A DNA stretch of 64,000 nucleotides from Halomonas icarae (GCF_009901955.1 NZ_WUTS01000001.1:248001-312000), one strand, 5' to 3'; counted from the stretch's first letter, positions 18,056 to 27,210 are shown. Program-made: numbers and translations. The notes: a model not told the origin generated them from the sequence alone.

Positions 18056-18261
18056 CTGTGGCGCATTCGCAAGGCCATACCACGCTGGGGTTATATACGC
18101 TCCGGGGGCCGGCCCCTACCGTTATGACTCGAACGGCCATCAGCCGCGGCAGTGTAGTCGGGCGTTTGCAGCGACGGCAACCGCAGGCTGAATGCGTTCG
18201 TGGAAGGGTCGTGCATCGGCGATGGTCCGGTGTCGGCGTCAACGTACCCTGGAGACGGATC

Positions 18262-19626
18262 ATGACAGAAAACAATATCCAACTGGAAAGAACACTATCC
18301 CTCAAGGCCGTAGTGCTGTTCGGCCTGGCCTATATGACACCGATGATCGTGCTCGGTACCTTCGGTGTGGTGGCCGCCACCAGCCAGGGGGCGGTGCCGA
18401 CGGCGTATATCATCACCACGGTAGCCATGCTCTTCACCGCCTATAGCTATGGCATCATGGCTCGTGCCTTCCCGGTGGCTGGCTCGGCCTACACCTATGC
18501 CCGCAGGGCCATCGATTCACGAGTTGGCTTCATGGTCGGCTGGAGCGTGCTGCTGGACTATTTCTTTCTGCCCATGGTGATTTGGCTGATCGGAGCGGCC
18601 TATCTAAGCGCGCGCTTTCCTGAGGTGCCCACCTGGCTTTTCCTGTTGGGGTTTATCGGCATCACCACCGCCCTCAATATCTATGGCATCAAGATGGCCG
18701 CCAAGGTCAATGCGGCGCTGATGGCCTTTCAGATCCTGGTCATCGTCTTCTTTGTGCTGCTGTCGATCAGCCATGTGTTCGGTGTGAGCGGTATCGATGC
18801 CCTGTTGAGCCTGCAGCCGTTCGTTGGCGAGGAGGCCAGTTTCGCCGCCGTTGCCGCCGGTGCCGCGGTGGCCGCCTATGCCTTCCTGGGGTTCGATGCG
18901 GTCACGACCCTTACCGAGGAGACCATTGATCCCAAGCGCAACATTCCTCGCGCCGTTATCCTGACCGCACTGATCGGAGGCGGCATCTATGCGCTGGTGG
19001 GCTATACCACTCAGCTGGTTCATCCTGGCAGCGCCTTTGCCAATCCGGACTCGGCGGCCTTTGAGATCGCCAAGATCATCGGTGCCGACCTGTTCGCTTC
19101 CGTCTTCCTGGCCGGGATGGTGGTGGCGCAGTTCACCTCTGGCCTGGCGGCTCAGGCCAGCGCCTCACGCCTGCTGTTTGCCATGGGCCGTGATGCCGTA
19201 TTGCCGCGCAGGTTTTTCGGCGCCCTGCATCGGCGTTTCCATACCCCGGTATTCAATATCCTGCTGACCGGTGCCATCGGCGTTGTTGCGCTCTTCCTCG
19301 ACGTATTGTCGGCAGCCTCGTTTATCAACTTCGGCGCCTTCATCGCCTTTATCATGGTCAACCTGTCGGTGATCTTCCTGGTGTGCCGCGATACCGAGGC
19401 CAGGGCTCGCTATGGCCTCTTCAAGGGGGGAGTGATTCCGCTGATTGGCGCCGCGATCAACCTCTGGCTGATGAGCAAGTTGGATATCAACGCCGTCATC
19501 CTTGGGTCGATCTGGCTGCTGATCGGGATGGTACAGCTGGCCTACCTGACTCGACTGTTCCGTCGTGCTCCCCCTGAGGTTAGCTTTGATGAGTCGTCGT
19601 CCGAGTCGTCGTCTGCCGCGGTATAA
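18262..19626 (+). CDS. APC-family amino acid/amine permease
   Basis: This 454-residue transporter has about twelve membrane segments. The N-terminal LSLKAVVLFGLAYMTPMIVLG with the GxxxAxxTP-like helix 1 and GSAYTYARRAIDSRVGFM after helix 2 place it in the amino acid-polyamine-organocation superfamily, close to the putrescine importer PuuP branch. ATG 18262 follows GGAGACGGATC; the longer frame to 18049 would overlap the LuxR gene. It is followed at 23 bp by the nitrilase-family hydrolase, so the pair likely imports and then hydrolyses an amide or nitrogenous compound. The substrate is not determinable. Confidence 0.88.
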   Translation: MTENNIQLERTLSLKAVVLFGLAYMTPMIVLGTFGVVAATSQGAVPTAYIITTVAMLFTAYSYGIMARAFPVAGSAYTYARRAIDSRVGFMVGWSVLLDYFFLPMVIWLIGAAYLSARFPEVPTWLFLLGFIGITTALNIYGIKMAAKVNAALMAFQILVIVFFVLLSISHVFGVSGIDALLSLQPFVGEEASFAAVAAGAAVAAYAFLGFDAVTTLTEETIDPKRNIPRAVILTALIGGGIYALVGYTTQLVHPGSAFANPDSAAFEIAKIIGADLFASVFLAGMVVAQFTSGLAAQASASRLLFAMGRDAVLPRRFFGALHRRFHTPVFNILLTGAIGVVALFLDVLSAASFINFGAFIAFIMVNLSVIFLVCRDTEARARYGLFKGGVIPLIGAAINLWLMSKLDINAVILGSIWLLIGMVQLAYLTRLFRRAPPEVSFDESSSESSSAAV

Positions 19627-19649
19627 GCAAGTCTGTAATGGAGGGCTCC

Positions 19650-20537
19650 ATGCCTAGATATCTGCCTGTCCTGGTCGTACAGGAGCCGTCACGACGGTCC
19701 GGTAGGGATACCGAGCTTCGCGAACTCGAAGCGGAGCTGAGCGTCCACCTCAGTGACTTCGGTGCCGAGTTCGAACAGACCCGAATGGTGGTCTACCCTG
19801 AGTTCTACCTGTGTGGTGCCAGCGGTACGCCGGCTGAGCGCAGAGCGCAGCTGGAGGCCGCCGCAGAGCCGATCGATGGACCACGCCACCGGCATCTGGC
19901 GCGCATCGCCCGGAATCAGGGTGTCTGGCTGCTGCCGGGCACCGTTTGTGAGCGAGGCGAAGATGGTCATCTGTATAACACGGCTCCGGTGTACTCACCC
20001 CAGGGTGAGCGGGTGGCCGCCTATCGCAAGTGTTTCCCCTGGCGTCCCTATGAGCCCTTTCAGCCGGGGAGTCGCCTCGAGACCTTTGACATTCCCGGCA
20101 TCGGCCGAATAGGGCTCGCCATCTGCTATGACATCTGGTTTCCAGAAGTTGTGCGTCAGCTGGCCTGGTCGGGGGCCGAGGTAATCATCAACCAGGTCGC
20201 CACCTCCACCAGCGATCGCGCACAGGAGCTGATACTGGTGCAGGCCAACGCCATCTTCAATCAGGTGTATATGGTCAGCGCCAACGCGGCCAAGCCCACC
20301 GGTGAGGGGCAGAGTCTGATGGTGGACCCCGAAGGCCGGGTGCGCGGGCAGATGCCCGGCGCCACGTCGGGCGTTCTCACCGATGTGCTTAATCTGGATG
20401 AGGTCGAGCGGGTTCGCACCTTTGGCACCGCGGGTTTGAATCGACTGTGGTCCCAGTACCGGGACGATGATCCGGTGCTGGAGTTGCCAATGTACGGGGG
20501 TGGTATCGATCCGCGTAAATGGAATCAAAGGGGGTGA
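19650..20537 (+). CDS. Carbon-nitrogen hydrolase (nitrilase superfamily amidase)
   Basis: This is a 295-residue cytosolic hydrolase with the Glu-Lys-Cys triad of the superfamily: Glu51 in YPEFYL, Lys127 in YRKCFPWR and Cys159 in AICYDIWFPE. The length and AICYD(I/L)WFPE signature point to the aliphatic amidase/omega-amidase-like branches. ATG 19650 is preceded by GGAGGGCTCC, whereas ATG 19638 overlaps that site, so 19650 is chosen. It forms a two-gene unit with the permease; the LuxR regulator divergent from them is the probable controller. Confidence 0.88.
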   Translation: MPRYLPVLVVQEPSRRSGRDTELRELEAELSVHLSDFGAEFEQTRMVVYPEFYLCGASGTPAERRAQLEAAAEPIDGPRHRHLARIARNQGVWLLPGTVCERGEDGHLYNTAPVYSPQGERVAAYRKCFPWRPYEPFQPGSRLETFDIPGIGRIGLAICYDIWFPEVVRQLAWSGAEVIINQVATSTSDRAQELILVQANAIFNQVYMVSANAAKPTGEGQSLMVDPEGRVRGQMPGATSGVLTDVLNLDEVERVRTFGTAGLNRLWSQYRDDDPVLELPMYGGGIDPRKWNQRG

Positions 20538-20647
20538 TCAAGCAGCCTGATCTGATCGCCTCCGGCAGAGGTCACCGCCCGCCACAGACGTTCTGGTAAG
20601 ATGGCCGGCTCAGACTGGATGCCTCTGCCAGGAGTGGCTCGCCCAAC

Positions 20648-21700
20648 ATGATCCCCGACCGTCTTCCCCAGCTCGACAGCATCGCCGCGGAGCGTGCCGT
20701 GCGGCGCCTCGATCGACTTACCAAGCCACCGGGCAGCCTGGGGCGCCTGGAGCGTCTGGCCGTGGAGTTGGCGGCCATCCAGGGGGAGTCACTCCCCCAG
20801 GTTGCGCCCCCCGCCATGCTGGTGTTTGCCGCTGACCATGGGGTGGCCGCAGAGAGGGTATCGGCCTTTCCCCAGGAGGTGACCGCCCAGATGGTGGCCA
20901 ACTTCACCGCCGGCGGGGCTGCCATCAACGTTTTCGCTCGGCAACACGCGGCACATCTTGAAGTCATCGATGTGGGGGTTGCCACTCCCATGCCCGATGA
21001 TGTCGCCCGTCACCCGCGACTGGTGAACGAGAAGGTTCGACTCGGCACCGCCAATATGCTGGAAAGCGACGCCATGACACGGGACGAGGCCCTGCAGGCC
21101 ATGGCGGCAGGGGCGCGCGCCGCGAAGCGTGCCGCCGCGGCCGGCTGTCGTTGCCTGATCATCGGCGAGATGGGCATCGCCAATACCACGGCGAGCAGTG
21201 CCTTGTTGGCCGTGCTGACCGGCGGTCCTGTGGCCGGGCTGGTCGGAAACGGTACCGGTCTCGATGCCAGTGGTGTGGCCCACAAGCGGTCGGTGATCGA
21301 GCGGGCCCTGGGGGCACGTCGGCCGGATCGCAACGACCCGCTGGGGACTCTCGCCGCGGTGGGGGGGCTGGAGATTGCCGCCATGGCCGGGGCCTTTCTG
21401 GGCGGTGCCGAACAGCGCCTGCCGCTGCTGGTGGATGGTTTTATCGCTACGGTGGCGGCGCTGGTGGCCCGTCGCCTCTGTCCCGGCTTGCGGGAGTATC
21501 TGATCTTCGGTCACCGCTCCCAGGAGCCGGGGCACGAGCTGGCACTGAAGGCCCTCGATGCCCGGCCGCTGCTCGACTTCGGGCTGCGCCTCGGCGAAGG
21601 CACCGGCGCCGCCCTGGCCTTTCCGCTGCTGGACTCGGCGTGTCGCCTGTTGTCGGAGATGGCCACCTTCGATGATGCCGGTATCGGCGCTGGGTCATGA
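20648..21700 (+). CDS. cobT: Nicotinate-nucleotide:dimethylbenzimidazole phosphoribosyltransferase CobT
   Basis: The 350-residue enzyme makes alpha-ribazole 5'-phosphate, activating the lower ligand. The N-terminal RLTKPPGSLGRLE, FAADHGVAAERVSAFP and FTAGGAAINVFARQ, the GEMGIANTTASSALLA motif, and the catalytic Glu317 in RLGEGTGAALAFPL (same number as in the Salmonella enzyme) are all present. It heads a tight eight-gene run of corrinoid remodelling genes and overlaps cbiZ by ATGA. Confidence 0.96.
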   Translation: MIPDRLPQLDSIAAERAVRRLDRLTKPPGSLGRLERLAVELAAIQGESLPQVAPPAMLVFAADHGVAAERVSAFPQEVTAQMVANFTAGGAAINVFARQHAAHLEVIDVGVATPMPDDVARHPRLVNEKVRLGTANMLESDAMTRDEALQAMAAGARAAKRAAAAGCRCLIIGEMGIANTTASSALLAVLTGGPVAGLVGNGTGLDASGVAHKRSVIERALGARRPDRNDPLGTLAAVGGLEIAAMAGAFLGGAEQRLPLLVDGFIATVAALVARRLCPGLREYLIFGHRSQEPGHELALKALDARPLLDFGLRLGEGTGAALAFPLLDSACRLLSEMATFDDAGIGAGS

Positions 21701-22404
21701 CGCCAAAGAGTTCCCAGCTCGCCTTCGTGCCGGGGTTGACCCTGGCCGTCGATGAGGGGTGCGTGCACCTTGCCAGCCCTCAGCCACTCTGGACGCTGAG
21801 CAGCGCCCTGGTGGGTGGTGGCTTCGGCTGGCGCCACCACTTCTGCAACTTTCATGTAGACAAGGATTACGCTGGCCACGACCCGGCCGGGGATCTGGCG
21901 AGGTGGCTGGCGGCGCGCGGTATCCCGCTGGAGGGGAGCCTGGCCATGATGACCGCGGTGCGACTCGAACACCTGACGCTGGTGGAAGGCGATGGGGTAG
22001 TGGTGGCGGTGACCGCGGGGGCAGGCAATGCCGTGGATATCACCGCTTCCCTGGCTGGCGATCCACGACCGGTAGGCACCATCAACACCCTGGTGCTTAT
22101 CGATGGGTGCCTCAGCGATAACGCCATGGTCAACGCCTGCCTGTCTGCCAGTGAAGCCAAGGTGCGCGCCCTTCAATCGCTGGAAGTGCGTGATCCCCAC
22201 AGCGGCACGCCGGCCAGTGGTACCTCCACCGACTGTCTGGCGATCGCCGCGACCCAGCAGGGAGCGATGACGCCCTACGCCGGGTCCGGTACCCGACTGG
22301 GACGCGAGCTTGGCCAGGCGATATATCGGGCCACTCGAGAGTCGCTGCTCGCCTCCCGGGAGTGGCGGTGTGGTGCCGAGAAGCGGGCGGTCTTCCATGG
22401 CTGA
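21697..22404 (+). CDS. cbiZ: Adenosylcobinamide amidohydrolase CbiZ
   Basis: This 235-residue protein cleaves the aminopropanol arm of adenosylcobinamide, and in some bacteria pseudocobalamin, to give cobyric acid. The family signatures GTINTLVLIDGCLSDNAMV and SGTSTDCLAIAAT are intact. CbiZ is mainly archaeal and is found in scattered bacteria, where it serves corrinoid salvage or remodelling. The start overlaps the cobT stop (ATGA) and the end overlaps cbiB, so it is firmly inside the operon. Its presence explains why cobyric acid can be made here without de novo CobQ. Confidence 0.93.
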   Translation: MTPKSSQLAFVPGLTLAVDEGCVHLASPQPLWTLSSALVGGGFGWRHHFCNFHVDKDYAGHDPAGDLARWLAARGIPLEGSLAMMTAVRLEHLTLVEGDGVVVAVTAGAGNAVDITASLAGDPRPVGTINTLVLIDGCLSDNAMVNACLSASEAKVRALQSLEVRDPHSGTPASGTSTDCLAIAATQQGAMTPYAGSGTRLGRELGQAIYRATRESLLASREWRCGAEKRAVFHG

Positions 22405-23374
22405 GCCGCTATCGCTTGCACTGCTCGGCCTGGTGCTGGCCGCCGTGGGATTCGACCTGCTGATCGGTGACCCGCGTCGCCTGCCGCATCCGGTGGTGGG
22501 CGTGGGGCAGGTGATCACTCGTCTGGAAGCCGCCTTGAACCATGGCAGCCCGGTGAGTCGTCGGTGCAAGGGGGCGTTGATGACGGCGCTGGTGGTACTG
22601 GGCACCGGGGGGCTGGGCTGGGTGTCCATCACGCTACTGGCACGTGTTCATCCCTGGCTGGGCTGGCTCGCCGAGGGGTGGCTGCTGGCCAGCTGTCTGG
22701 CGATCAAGGGCCTGCGCGATGCCGCCCTCGCCGTGGCGACGCCGCTGGCGAGTGGTGACCTGCCAGGCGCTCGCCGGGCACTTTCCATGATCGTCGGGCG
22801 TGATACCGTCGAGCTGGATGAGGCCGAGATCGCCCGTGGCACGGTGGAAACCGTGGCCGAGAACAGCGTGGATGGCATCACCGCTCCGCTGTTCTTTGCG
22901 CTGCTCGGCGGTGCGCCGCTGGCGCTGGCCTACAAGGCGATCAACACCCTCGACTCCATGGTGGGCTACCGCAACGCACGCTATCTCGACTTTGGCTGGG
23001 CCTCGGCCCGACTCGATGACCTGGCCAACTGGCTGCCAGCACGCCTGACCGCCCTGACGCTATGGCTCGGCGCGCGACCGAGCGCTGGGTGGCGGAGCCG
23101 GGGAGCGCTGGTCGCCACCCGCCGGGAAGCGCCGCGCCACCTTAGCCCCAACAGCGGTTGGCCCGAGGCCATGGTGGCGAATCTGCTGGGCGTGCAGCTC
23201 GGTGGCAACAACCACTATCTCGGCGAACTCTCCGAGCGGGCTCGGCTTGGCTCCCCCCATGAGGCCCTCGGTGCCCGGCATATCCCGGCGGCGGTTCGCT
23301 TGATGCATGGCGGTTGGGTCCTCTTTCTGGCGCTGCTGGCCCTTGTCATCCTGTTCAAGGAGGTGCTGACATGA
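22397..23374 (+). CDS. cbiB: Adenosylcobinamide-phosphate synthase CbiB
   Basis: This membrane protein of 325 residues has about five hydrophobic segments and joins cobyric acid to aminopropanol phosphate. Diagnostic motifs are DLLIGDPRRLPHPVVG, ENSVDGITAPLFFALLGG, KAINTLDSMVGYRN and ARHIPAAVRLM. The frame is open to 22310, but ATG 22397, just inside the cbiZ end, gives the correct N-terminus. It overlaps cobD by ATGA. Confidence 0.95.
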   Translation: MAEPLSLALLGLVLAAVGFDLLIGDPRRLPHPVVGVGQVITRLEAALNHGSPVSRRCKGALMTALVVLGTGGLGWVSITLLARVHPWLGWLAEGWLLASCLAIKGLRDAALAVATPLASGDLPGARRALSMIVGRDTVELDEAEIARGTVETVAENSVDGITAPLFFALLGGAPLALAYKAINTLDSMVGYRNARYLDFGWASARLDDLANWLPARLTALTLWLGARPSAGWRSRGALVATRREAPRHLSPNSGWPEAMVANLLGVQLGGNNHYLGELSERARLGSPHEALGARHIPAAVRLMHGGWVLFLALLALVILFKEVLT

Positions 23375-24513
23375 GTGCGAAGGAGTGGCCGCTCCACGGC
23401 GGGCAGCCGGCGCCCTTGCTGGCTCGCTTCGGGCTGGCCGACAACACGCCGGTGCTGGATGCCAGCGCCAATCTCAACCCCCTGGGGCCGCCGACCTGGC
23501 TCGCCGACTGGGTGTCGGCTCGTCTGCAGGGAGAGGCACTGGCCCGCTACCCCGATCCCGACTATCGCGAGGCGCGAGAGTCGATCGCCGCCCGCGATGG
23601 GGTGGCACCCGATCAGGTGCTGCTGACCAACGGTGGCGCCGAGGCGGTCTTTCTGGCCGTTGCCCTGCATGCCCGGGAGTACCCTGCCGCTCCCGTGGCC
23701 ATCGTCGAGCCCACCTTCGCCGAGTATGCACGAGCCTGCGCGGCCCATGGCCTGCCAGTCACTCGCCTGACGCTCGAGCCACCGGACTTTCGCCTCGACC
23801 CGGAGGCGGTGGTCGCCGCCCTGGGCGAGGCGCGGCTGCTCTTCCTGTGCCGACCCAACAACCCCACCGGCACCCTGATGCCGCAAGCCTCGGTGGCACG
23901 GCTGCTCGAACTCACCGCGGAGCGTGGCTGTCGGGTGGTGGTGGACGAGGCCTTTATTGATTTCGTGGGCAGCGCTGACGGAAAGCCGGCGGCGGGGGAG
24001 GCTTTGGCGCCGCTGCTGAGCCGCTTCGAGCACCTGCTCCTGCTGCGCTCGTTGACCAAGCATTTTACCCTGCCCGGGTTGCGCCTGGGCTATCTGCTGG
24101 CCGACCGCGACACCGTGCGCCATGCCGCCGGCTGTCAGCCCGCCTGGAGCGTCAATGGCCTGGCGGCGGCATTGGTGGCGCCGCTGCTCGCCGATCGCGA
24201 CTTCGCCGGTCGCACCGAGGGGTGGCTCGCCACCGAGCGGCCGTGGCTGCAGGCCGGTCTCGCTGCCCTGGGCCTGGAAGTGATCCCCAGCCGGGCCAAC
24301 TTCTTCCTGGTGCGTCACCCCGAGGGGCGCGAGGCGACGCGCCAACTGCTGCCGGCGCTGCTGCGCCGCGGTGTGCTGGTGCGTCATACCGAATCCTTCC
24401 CGGGCCTCGACGGCGGCTGGTTGCGCCTGGCCCTGGGCGATGCCACGACCAATGCGCGCCTGCTGGCGGCCCTGGCCGAGGTGTTGCGGGAAGCCGAGGA
24501 GGGCGGGTCATGA
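23371..24513 (+). CDS. cobD: Threonine-phosphate decarboxylase CobD
   Basis: This 380-residue PLP enzyme of the class I/II aminotransferase fold makes (R)-1-amino-2-propanol phosphate for CbiB. HGGQPAPL at the start, LDASANLNPLGPP, CRPNNPTGTLM, and the PLP lysine Lys230 in LRSLTKHFTLPGLRLGY identify it. ATG 23371 overlaps the cbiB stop. It supplies the arm that CbiZ removes from imported cobinamides. Confidence 0.94.
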   Translation: MSAKEWPLHGGQPAPLLARFGLADNTPVLDASANLNPLGPPTWLADWVSARLQGEALARYPDPDYREARESIAARDGVAPDQVLLTNGGAEAVFLAVALHAREYPAAPVAIVEPTFAEYARACAAHGLPVTRLTLEPPDFRLDPEAVVAALGEARLLFLCRPNNPTGTLMPQASVARLLELTAERGCRVVVDEAFIDFVGSADGKPAAGEALAPLLSRFEHLLLLRSLTKHFTLPGLRLGYLLADRDTVRHAAGCQPAWSVNGLAAALVAPLLADRDFAGRTEGWLATERPWLQAGLAALGLEVIPSRANFFLVRHPEGREATRQLLPALLRRGVLVRHTESFPGLDGGWLRLALGDATTNARLLAALAEVLREAEEGGS

Positions 24514-25082
24514 TCGCCTTCGTCGGTGGTGGGGCGCGCTCCGGCAAGAGTCGCCACGGCGAGGCGCTGGCCGGCGCCTTGCATCGATCCCGCGGTGGCG
24601 AGCTCGTCTATCTCGCCACGGCCCAGGCCACGGACGCCGAGATGGCCGCGCGAATAGCGCGCCATCGTCACGAGCGCGGCACCGGTTGGCGCACCCTGGA
24701 GGCGCCCCTGGCGCTGGACACGGCCCTTGCCGAGGTGGCCGAGGGAGATAGCGTGCTGCTGGATTGCCTGACCCTCTGGGCCAGCCAGTGGCTCTATGCC
24801 GGTGGCGGCCAGGAGGCTGACGGGAAGGCGATGCTGGCCCGGGTAATCGAGATGGCCCGCACGCGCGATATCGCCCTGGTGGTGGTCTCCAACGACCTCA
24901 ACGAAGCCCTGCCGCCAGCCGATGCCGAGACCTGGCGCTACCTGGCCTTTCTCCAGCGACTGCATCGCCGGCTGGCGCGAGAGGCGGACCGGGTGATCGA
25001 GGTGGTGGCCGGCATGGCGCTCGAGTGGAAAGCCACCGACGGCCAGGCTGATGGAGAATGCAGCGCGGAGGCGAGACGATGA
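24510..25082 (+). CDS. cobU: Adenosylcobinamide kinase/guanylyltransferase CobU
   Basis: This 190-residue enzyme phosphorylates and GMP-caps adenosylcobinamide. Its P-loop GGGARSGKS at residues 6-14 (Lys13) is intact, as is the IARHRHERGTGWRTLE segment with the guanylylated histidine region. The C-terminal half departs from the usual TNEVGMGIVP sequence (here SNDLNEALPP). A second CobU-like gene at 26367 has the opposite pattern. The gene overlaps both cobD and cobS by ATGA. Confidence 0.9.
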   Translation: MIAFVGGGARSGKSRHGEALAGALHRSRGGELVYLATAQATDAEMAARIARHRHERGTGWRTLEAPLALDTALAEVAEGDSVLLDCLTLWASQWLYAGGGQEADGKAMLARVIEMARTRDIALVVVSNDLNEALPPADAETWRYLAFLQRLHRRLAREADRVIEVVAGMALEWKATDGQADGECSAEARR

Positions 25083-25834
25083 AGGAGGCCCTCCATGGGC
25101 TGGTGCTGGCCCTGCAGTTTCTGACCCGGGTTCCTCTGCCTGTTGCCTGCCCGTGGCATGCCGGCACCTGTCGCTGGGCGTTGCGCTGCTATCCCCTGGT
25201 GGGCCTGCTGATCGGCGCCGCCCTGACGGTGGTGGCCGCTCTCGGGGAAGGACTTCCCACCCCGCTGCTGGCGCTGACCCTGCTCAGCCTGTGGGTGGCG
25301 CTCAGCGGGGGGCTACACCTCGATGGCGTCATGGATCTGGCCGATGCATTGGGCAGCAATGCGCCCCTGGAGCGGCGCTGGGCGATCATGAAGGATAGCC
25401 AGGTGGGCAGCTTCGCCATTCTCGCCCTCGTCTTCCTGCTGGCCTGGAAGGGTGTGCTGATATGGGCGCTGCTCGACGCCGGGATCAGCCCCTGGCTATG
25501 GGTGGCACTGCCGGCCCTGGCGCGCTTCGGCGCCCTGGTGCTGTTGCGCCTGGCGCCCCTGGCACGGCGCGAAGGGTTGGCCTGGACCTGGCGACAACAC
25601 CTTGGGCATCGCGACCTGGCGCTATCGCTGCTGCCGTTGCTGGCCATCTTCGGCTTCGTGCCCGGCGGCGCCTGGCTGCTGGGGGCTCTTCTGGTCTTTC
25701 TATGCCTCTATGGCCTGTTCATGGTCAGGGCCTTTTCCGGCATCAACGGCGATATCGTCGGTGCCGCCATCGAGGGAGGAGAACTATGGCTGCTGCTCGC
25801 CGCCTGGAGCTGGTGGTGGTTCGGCATGGCGTGA
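25079..25834 (+). CDS. cobS: Adenosylcobinamide-GDP ribazoletransferase CobS
   Basis: This is a 251-residue membrane enzyme with about six hydrophobic segments that attaches alpha-ribazole (phosphate) to adenosylcobinamide-GDP. ALQFLTRVPLPV at the start, HLDGVMDLADALGSN (metal and substrate aspartates), IMKDSQVGSFA and INGDIVGAAIE near the end are characteristic. ATG 25079, overlapping the cobU stop and preceded by GGAGGCGAG, is preferred over 25058. Confidence 0.95.
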   Translation: MKEALHGLVLALQFLTRVPLPVACPWHAGTCRWALRCYPLVGLLIGAALTVVAALGEGLPTPLLALTLLSLWVALSGGLHLDGVMDLADALGSNAPLERRWAIMKDSQVGSFAILALVFLLAWKGVLIWALLDAGISPWLWVALPALARFGALVLLRLAPLARREGLAWTWRQHLGHRDLALSLLPLLAIFGFVPGGAWLLGALLVFLCLYGLFMVRAFSGINGDIVGAAIEGGELWLLLAAWSWWWFGMA

Positions 25835-26412
25835 CGCGCTGGAATCTTGAACGACGCTACCAGGGGCAGCGCGACATCCCGCTGCTGCTGCCCGATGCCG
25901 TGCCAGACATGGAGCGGTTGCGTGAGCATCTGGCGGGCACCGAGTTCGACGCCATCCACTGCAGTGACCTGGCCCGCTGCCGACAGACGCTGGCCCATGT
26001 TCAGCCGGGCCGCGACGCCTCGGCGCTGTTCGACCCGCGCCTGCGCGAACTCGACTTCGGCGACTACGAAGGCCACACCTGGGACGAGCTCAAGGACGAT
26101 CCGCACTATCGGGCATGGATCGATAGCGCGGGCATGCAGGCACCGCCCGGCGGTGAGTCGTCCGATGCACTCTGGGGCAGGCTCTCTGCCTGGCTGGAGG
26201 GTGTGCTTGCACAGGCAGGTGATCGGCAGCGCGTGCTGGCGGTCAGCCACGGCGGCGTAATTCGCGAGCTGCGCCGTCGTCTGGAGGCCGTCGACTTCTG
26301 GGAGGGCGTGGTGGGTCAGGCCCAGGGGCGTCACTTCACGTTTATCCATCAGGAGGGAGGCTGGCGATGCAGTGCTTCATCGGCGGTGCCTGTTCAGGGC
26401 GACGCGAACTAG
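25786..26412 (+). CDS. cobC: Alpha-ribazole phosphatase-like CobC (histidine phosphatase family)
   Basis: The 208-residue protein has the phosphoglycerate-mutase fold with the phosphohistidine motif VVVRHGVTRWN (His14), HCSDLARCRQT, RELDFGDYEGHTWDEL and VSHGGVIREL. In this locus it would dephosphorylate alpha-ribazole or cobalamin phosphate. ATG 25786 after GGGAGGAGAACT lies inside the end of cobS; the longer frame back to 25462 is a shadow of cobS. Confidence 0.92.
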   Translation: MAAARRLELVVVRHGVTRWNLERRYQGQRDIPLLLPDAVPDMERLREHLAGTEFDAIHCSDLARCRQTLAHVQPGRDASALFDPRLRELDFGDYEGHTWDELKDDPHYRAWIDSAGMQAPPGGESSDALWGRLSAWLEGVLAQAGDRQRVLAVSHGGVIRELRRRLEAVDFWEGVVGQAQGRHFTFIHQEGGWRCSASSAVPVQGDAN

Positions 26413-26798
26413 TCAGCAAGCGCTTTCCGGCGGCGCACTGGGAGCGGCTGGCGCCGGGGCAGGCCGTAGGTGCCTGGCTCGGCGACCTGCCCACGGGAGT
26501 GATCCTGGTGGTCACCGGCTGGGCCGACTGGCTCACTACCGCCCTGGCCGAGGAGGGCGATGACGGTGTACGGCAAGGTTGGCGTGCCATGCTGGAGGCC
26601 CTGGCGGCGCGGGAGACCCGGGGGCTGGAGGTTGTACTAATTCTCGACGAGATGGGGCGCGGCATCGTGCCCATGGCGCCCGAAGCTCGCCGGCTGCGGG
26701 ATCTCAACGGCTGGTTGGTCCAGGAGGTCGCGTCACGCTGCTCGGCGGTGTGGTATGTCCGCCATGGGCTGGCCAGGCGGCTGGACCAAGGGGAGTAG
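26367..26798 (+). CDS. CobU-like paralogue with degenerate P-loop
   Basis: This is a 143-residue short relative of CobU. The N-terminal MQCFIGGACSGRREL aligns with GGARSGKS but lacks the Walker A lysine and serine (Arg12-Arg13 instead). The C-terminal half keeps DEMGRGIVPMAPEARRLRDLNG, close to the family consensus around the VGxGIVP motif. It starts inside cobC after GGAGGCTGGCG, so it is translated as part of the operon. It is about 40 residues shorter than CobU. It may be a regulatory or structural partner of CobU, or a decaying copy; kinase activity on its own is doubtful. Confidence 0.75.
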   Translation: MQCFIGGACSGRRELVSKRFPAAHWERLAPGQAVGAWLGDLPTGVILVVTGWADWLTTALAEEGDDGVRQGWRAMLEALAARETRGLEVVLILDEMGRGIVPMAPEARRLRDLNGWLVQEVASRCSAVWYVRHGLARRLDQGE

Positions 26799-26861
26799 CG
26801 ACCAAGGGCGCCCCTCCGCGTTGACGCTTCTGATGGGGATTGGTAGCTTACGCGCACTCTC

Positions 26862-27060
26862 AGGTGCTGGCGGAGTGAATGCCGCCAGGTAAACGGGAAG
26901 TCGGTCCATTCCGACGCTGCCCCCGCAACGGTGATCGAGTCAAGAACCGCCACTACCTTCAAGGGTATGCCACTGTGCCCATCGGCATGGGAAGGCGGCG
27001 GTTTAGCAGGGTCGTTGGCATCACGCCAGGTCCTCGCTCGTCAGTCCGGAGACCGGCCTA
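26862..27060 (+). ncRNA. Cobalamin riboswitch upstream of btuB
   Basis: The region carries the conserved riboswitch elements in order: an ACGGGAAG segment (26893-26900), GCTGCCCCCGCAACGG (26916-26931), GCCACTG B12 box (26969-26975), GGGAAGG (26990-26996) and the closing CAGTCCGGAGACCGGCC (27042-27058). It lies 151 bp before btuB, so adenosylcobalamin should switch off the uptake operon btuB-F-C-D-bluB. No obvious T-rich terminator follows, suggesting control of translation. Exact ends are approximate. Confidence 0.95.
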
Positions 27061-27210
27061 AGAGCGCATGCCGGACCGCGGAGGGTGGTCAACGGGCAGG
27101 GCATCGACCGCACGCATCCTCGCCGTCTCCCTTCCTTCCGTCCCTCTGCACCGGTCCTAAAAAAAGCAGTATGACACCGTGCGGGTGAGTACGGTGAGCA
27201 AGGGACAGAG

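Noticed and set aside
20538..20647. Second cobalamin riboswitch sought upstream of cobT
   Set aside because: The gap is only 110 bp and contains none of the conserved riboswitch blocks.
23215..24387. 390-codon minus-strand frame opposite cbiB and cobD
   Set aside because: It crosses two overlapping real genes, is glutamine/arginine-rich and matches no family.
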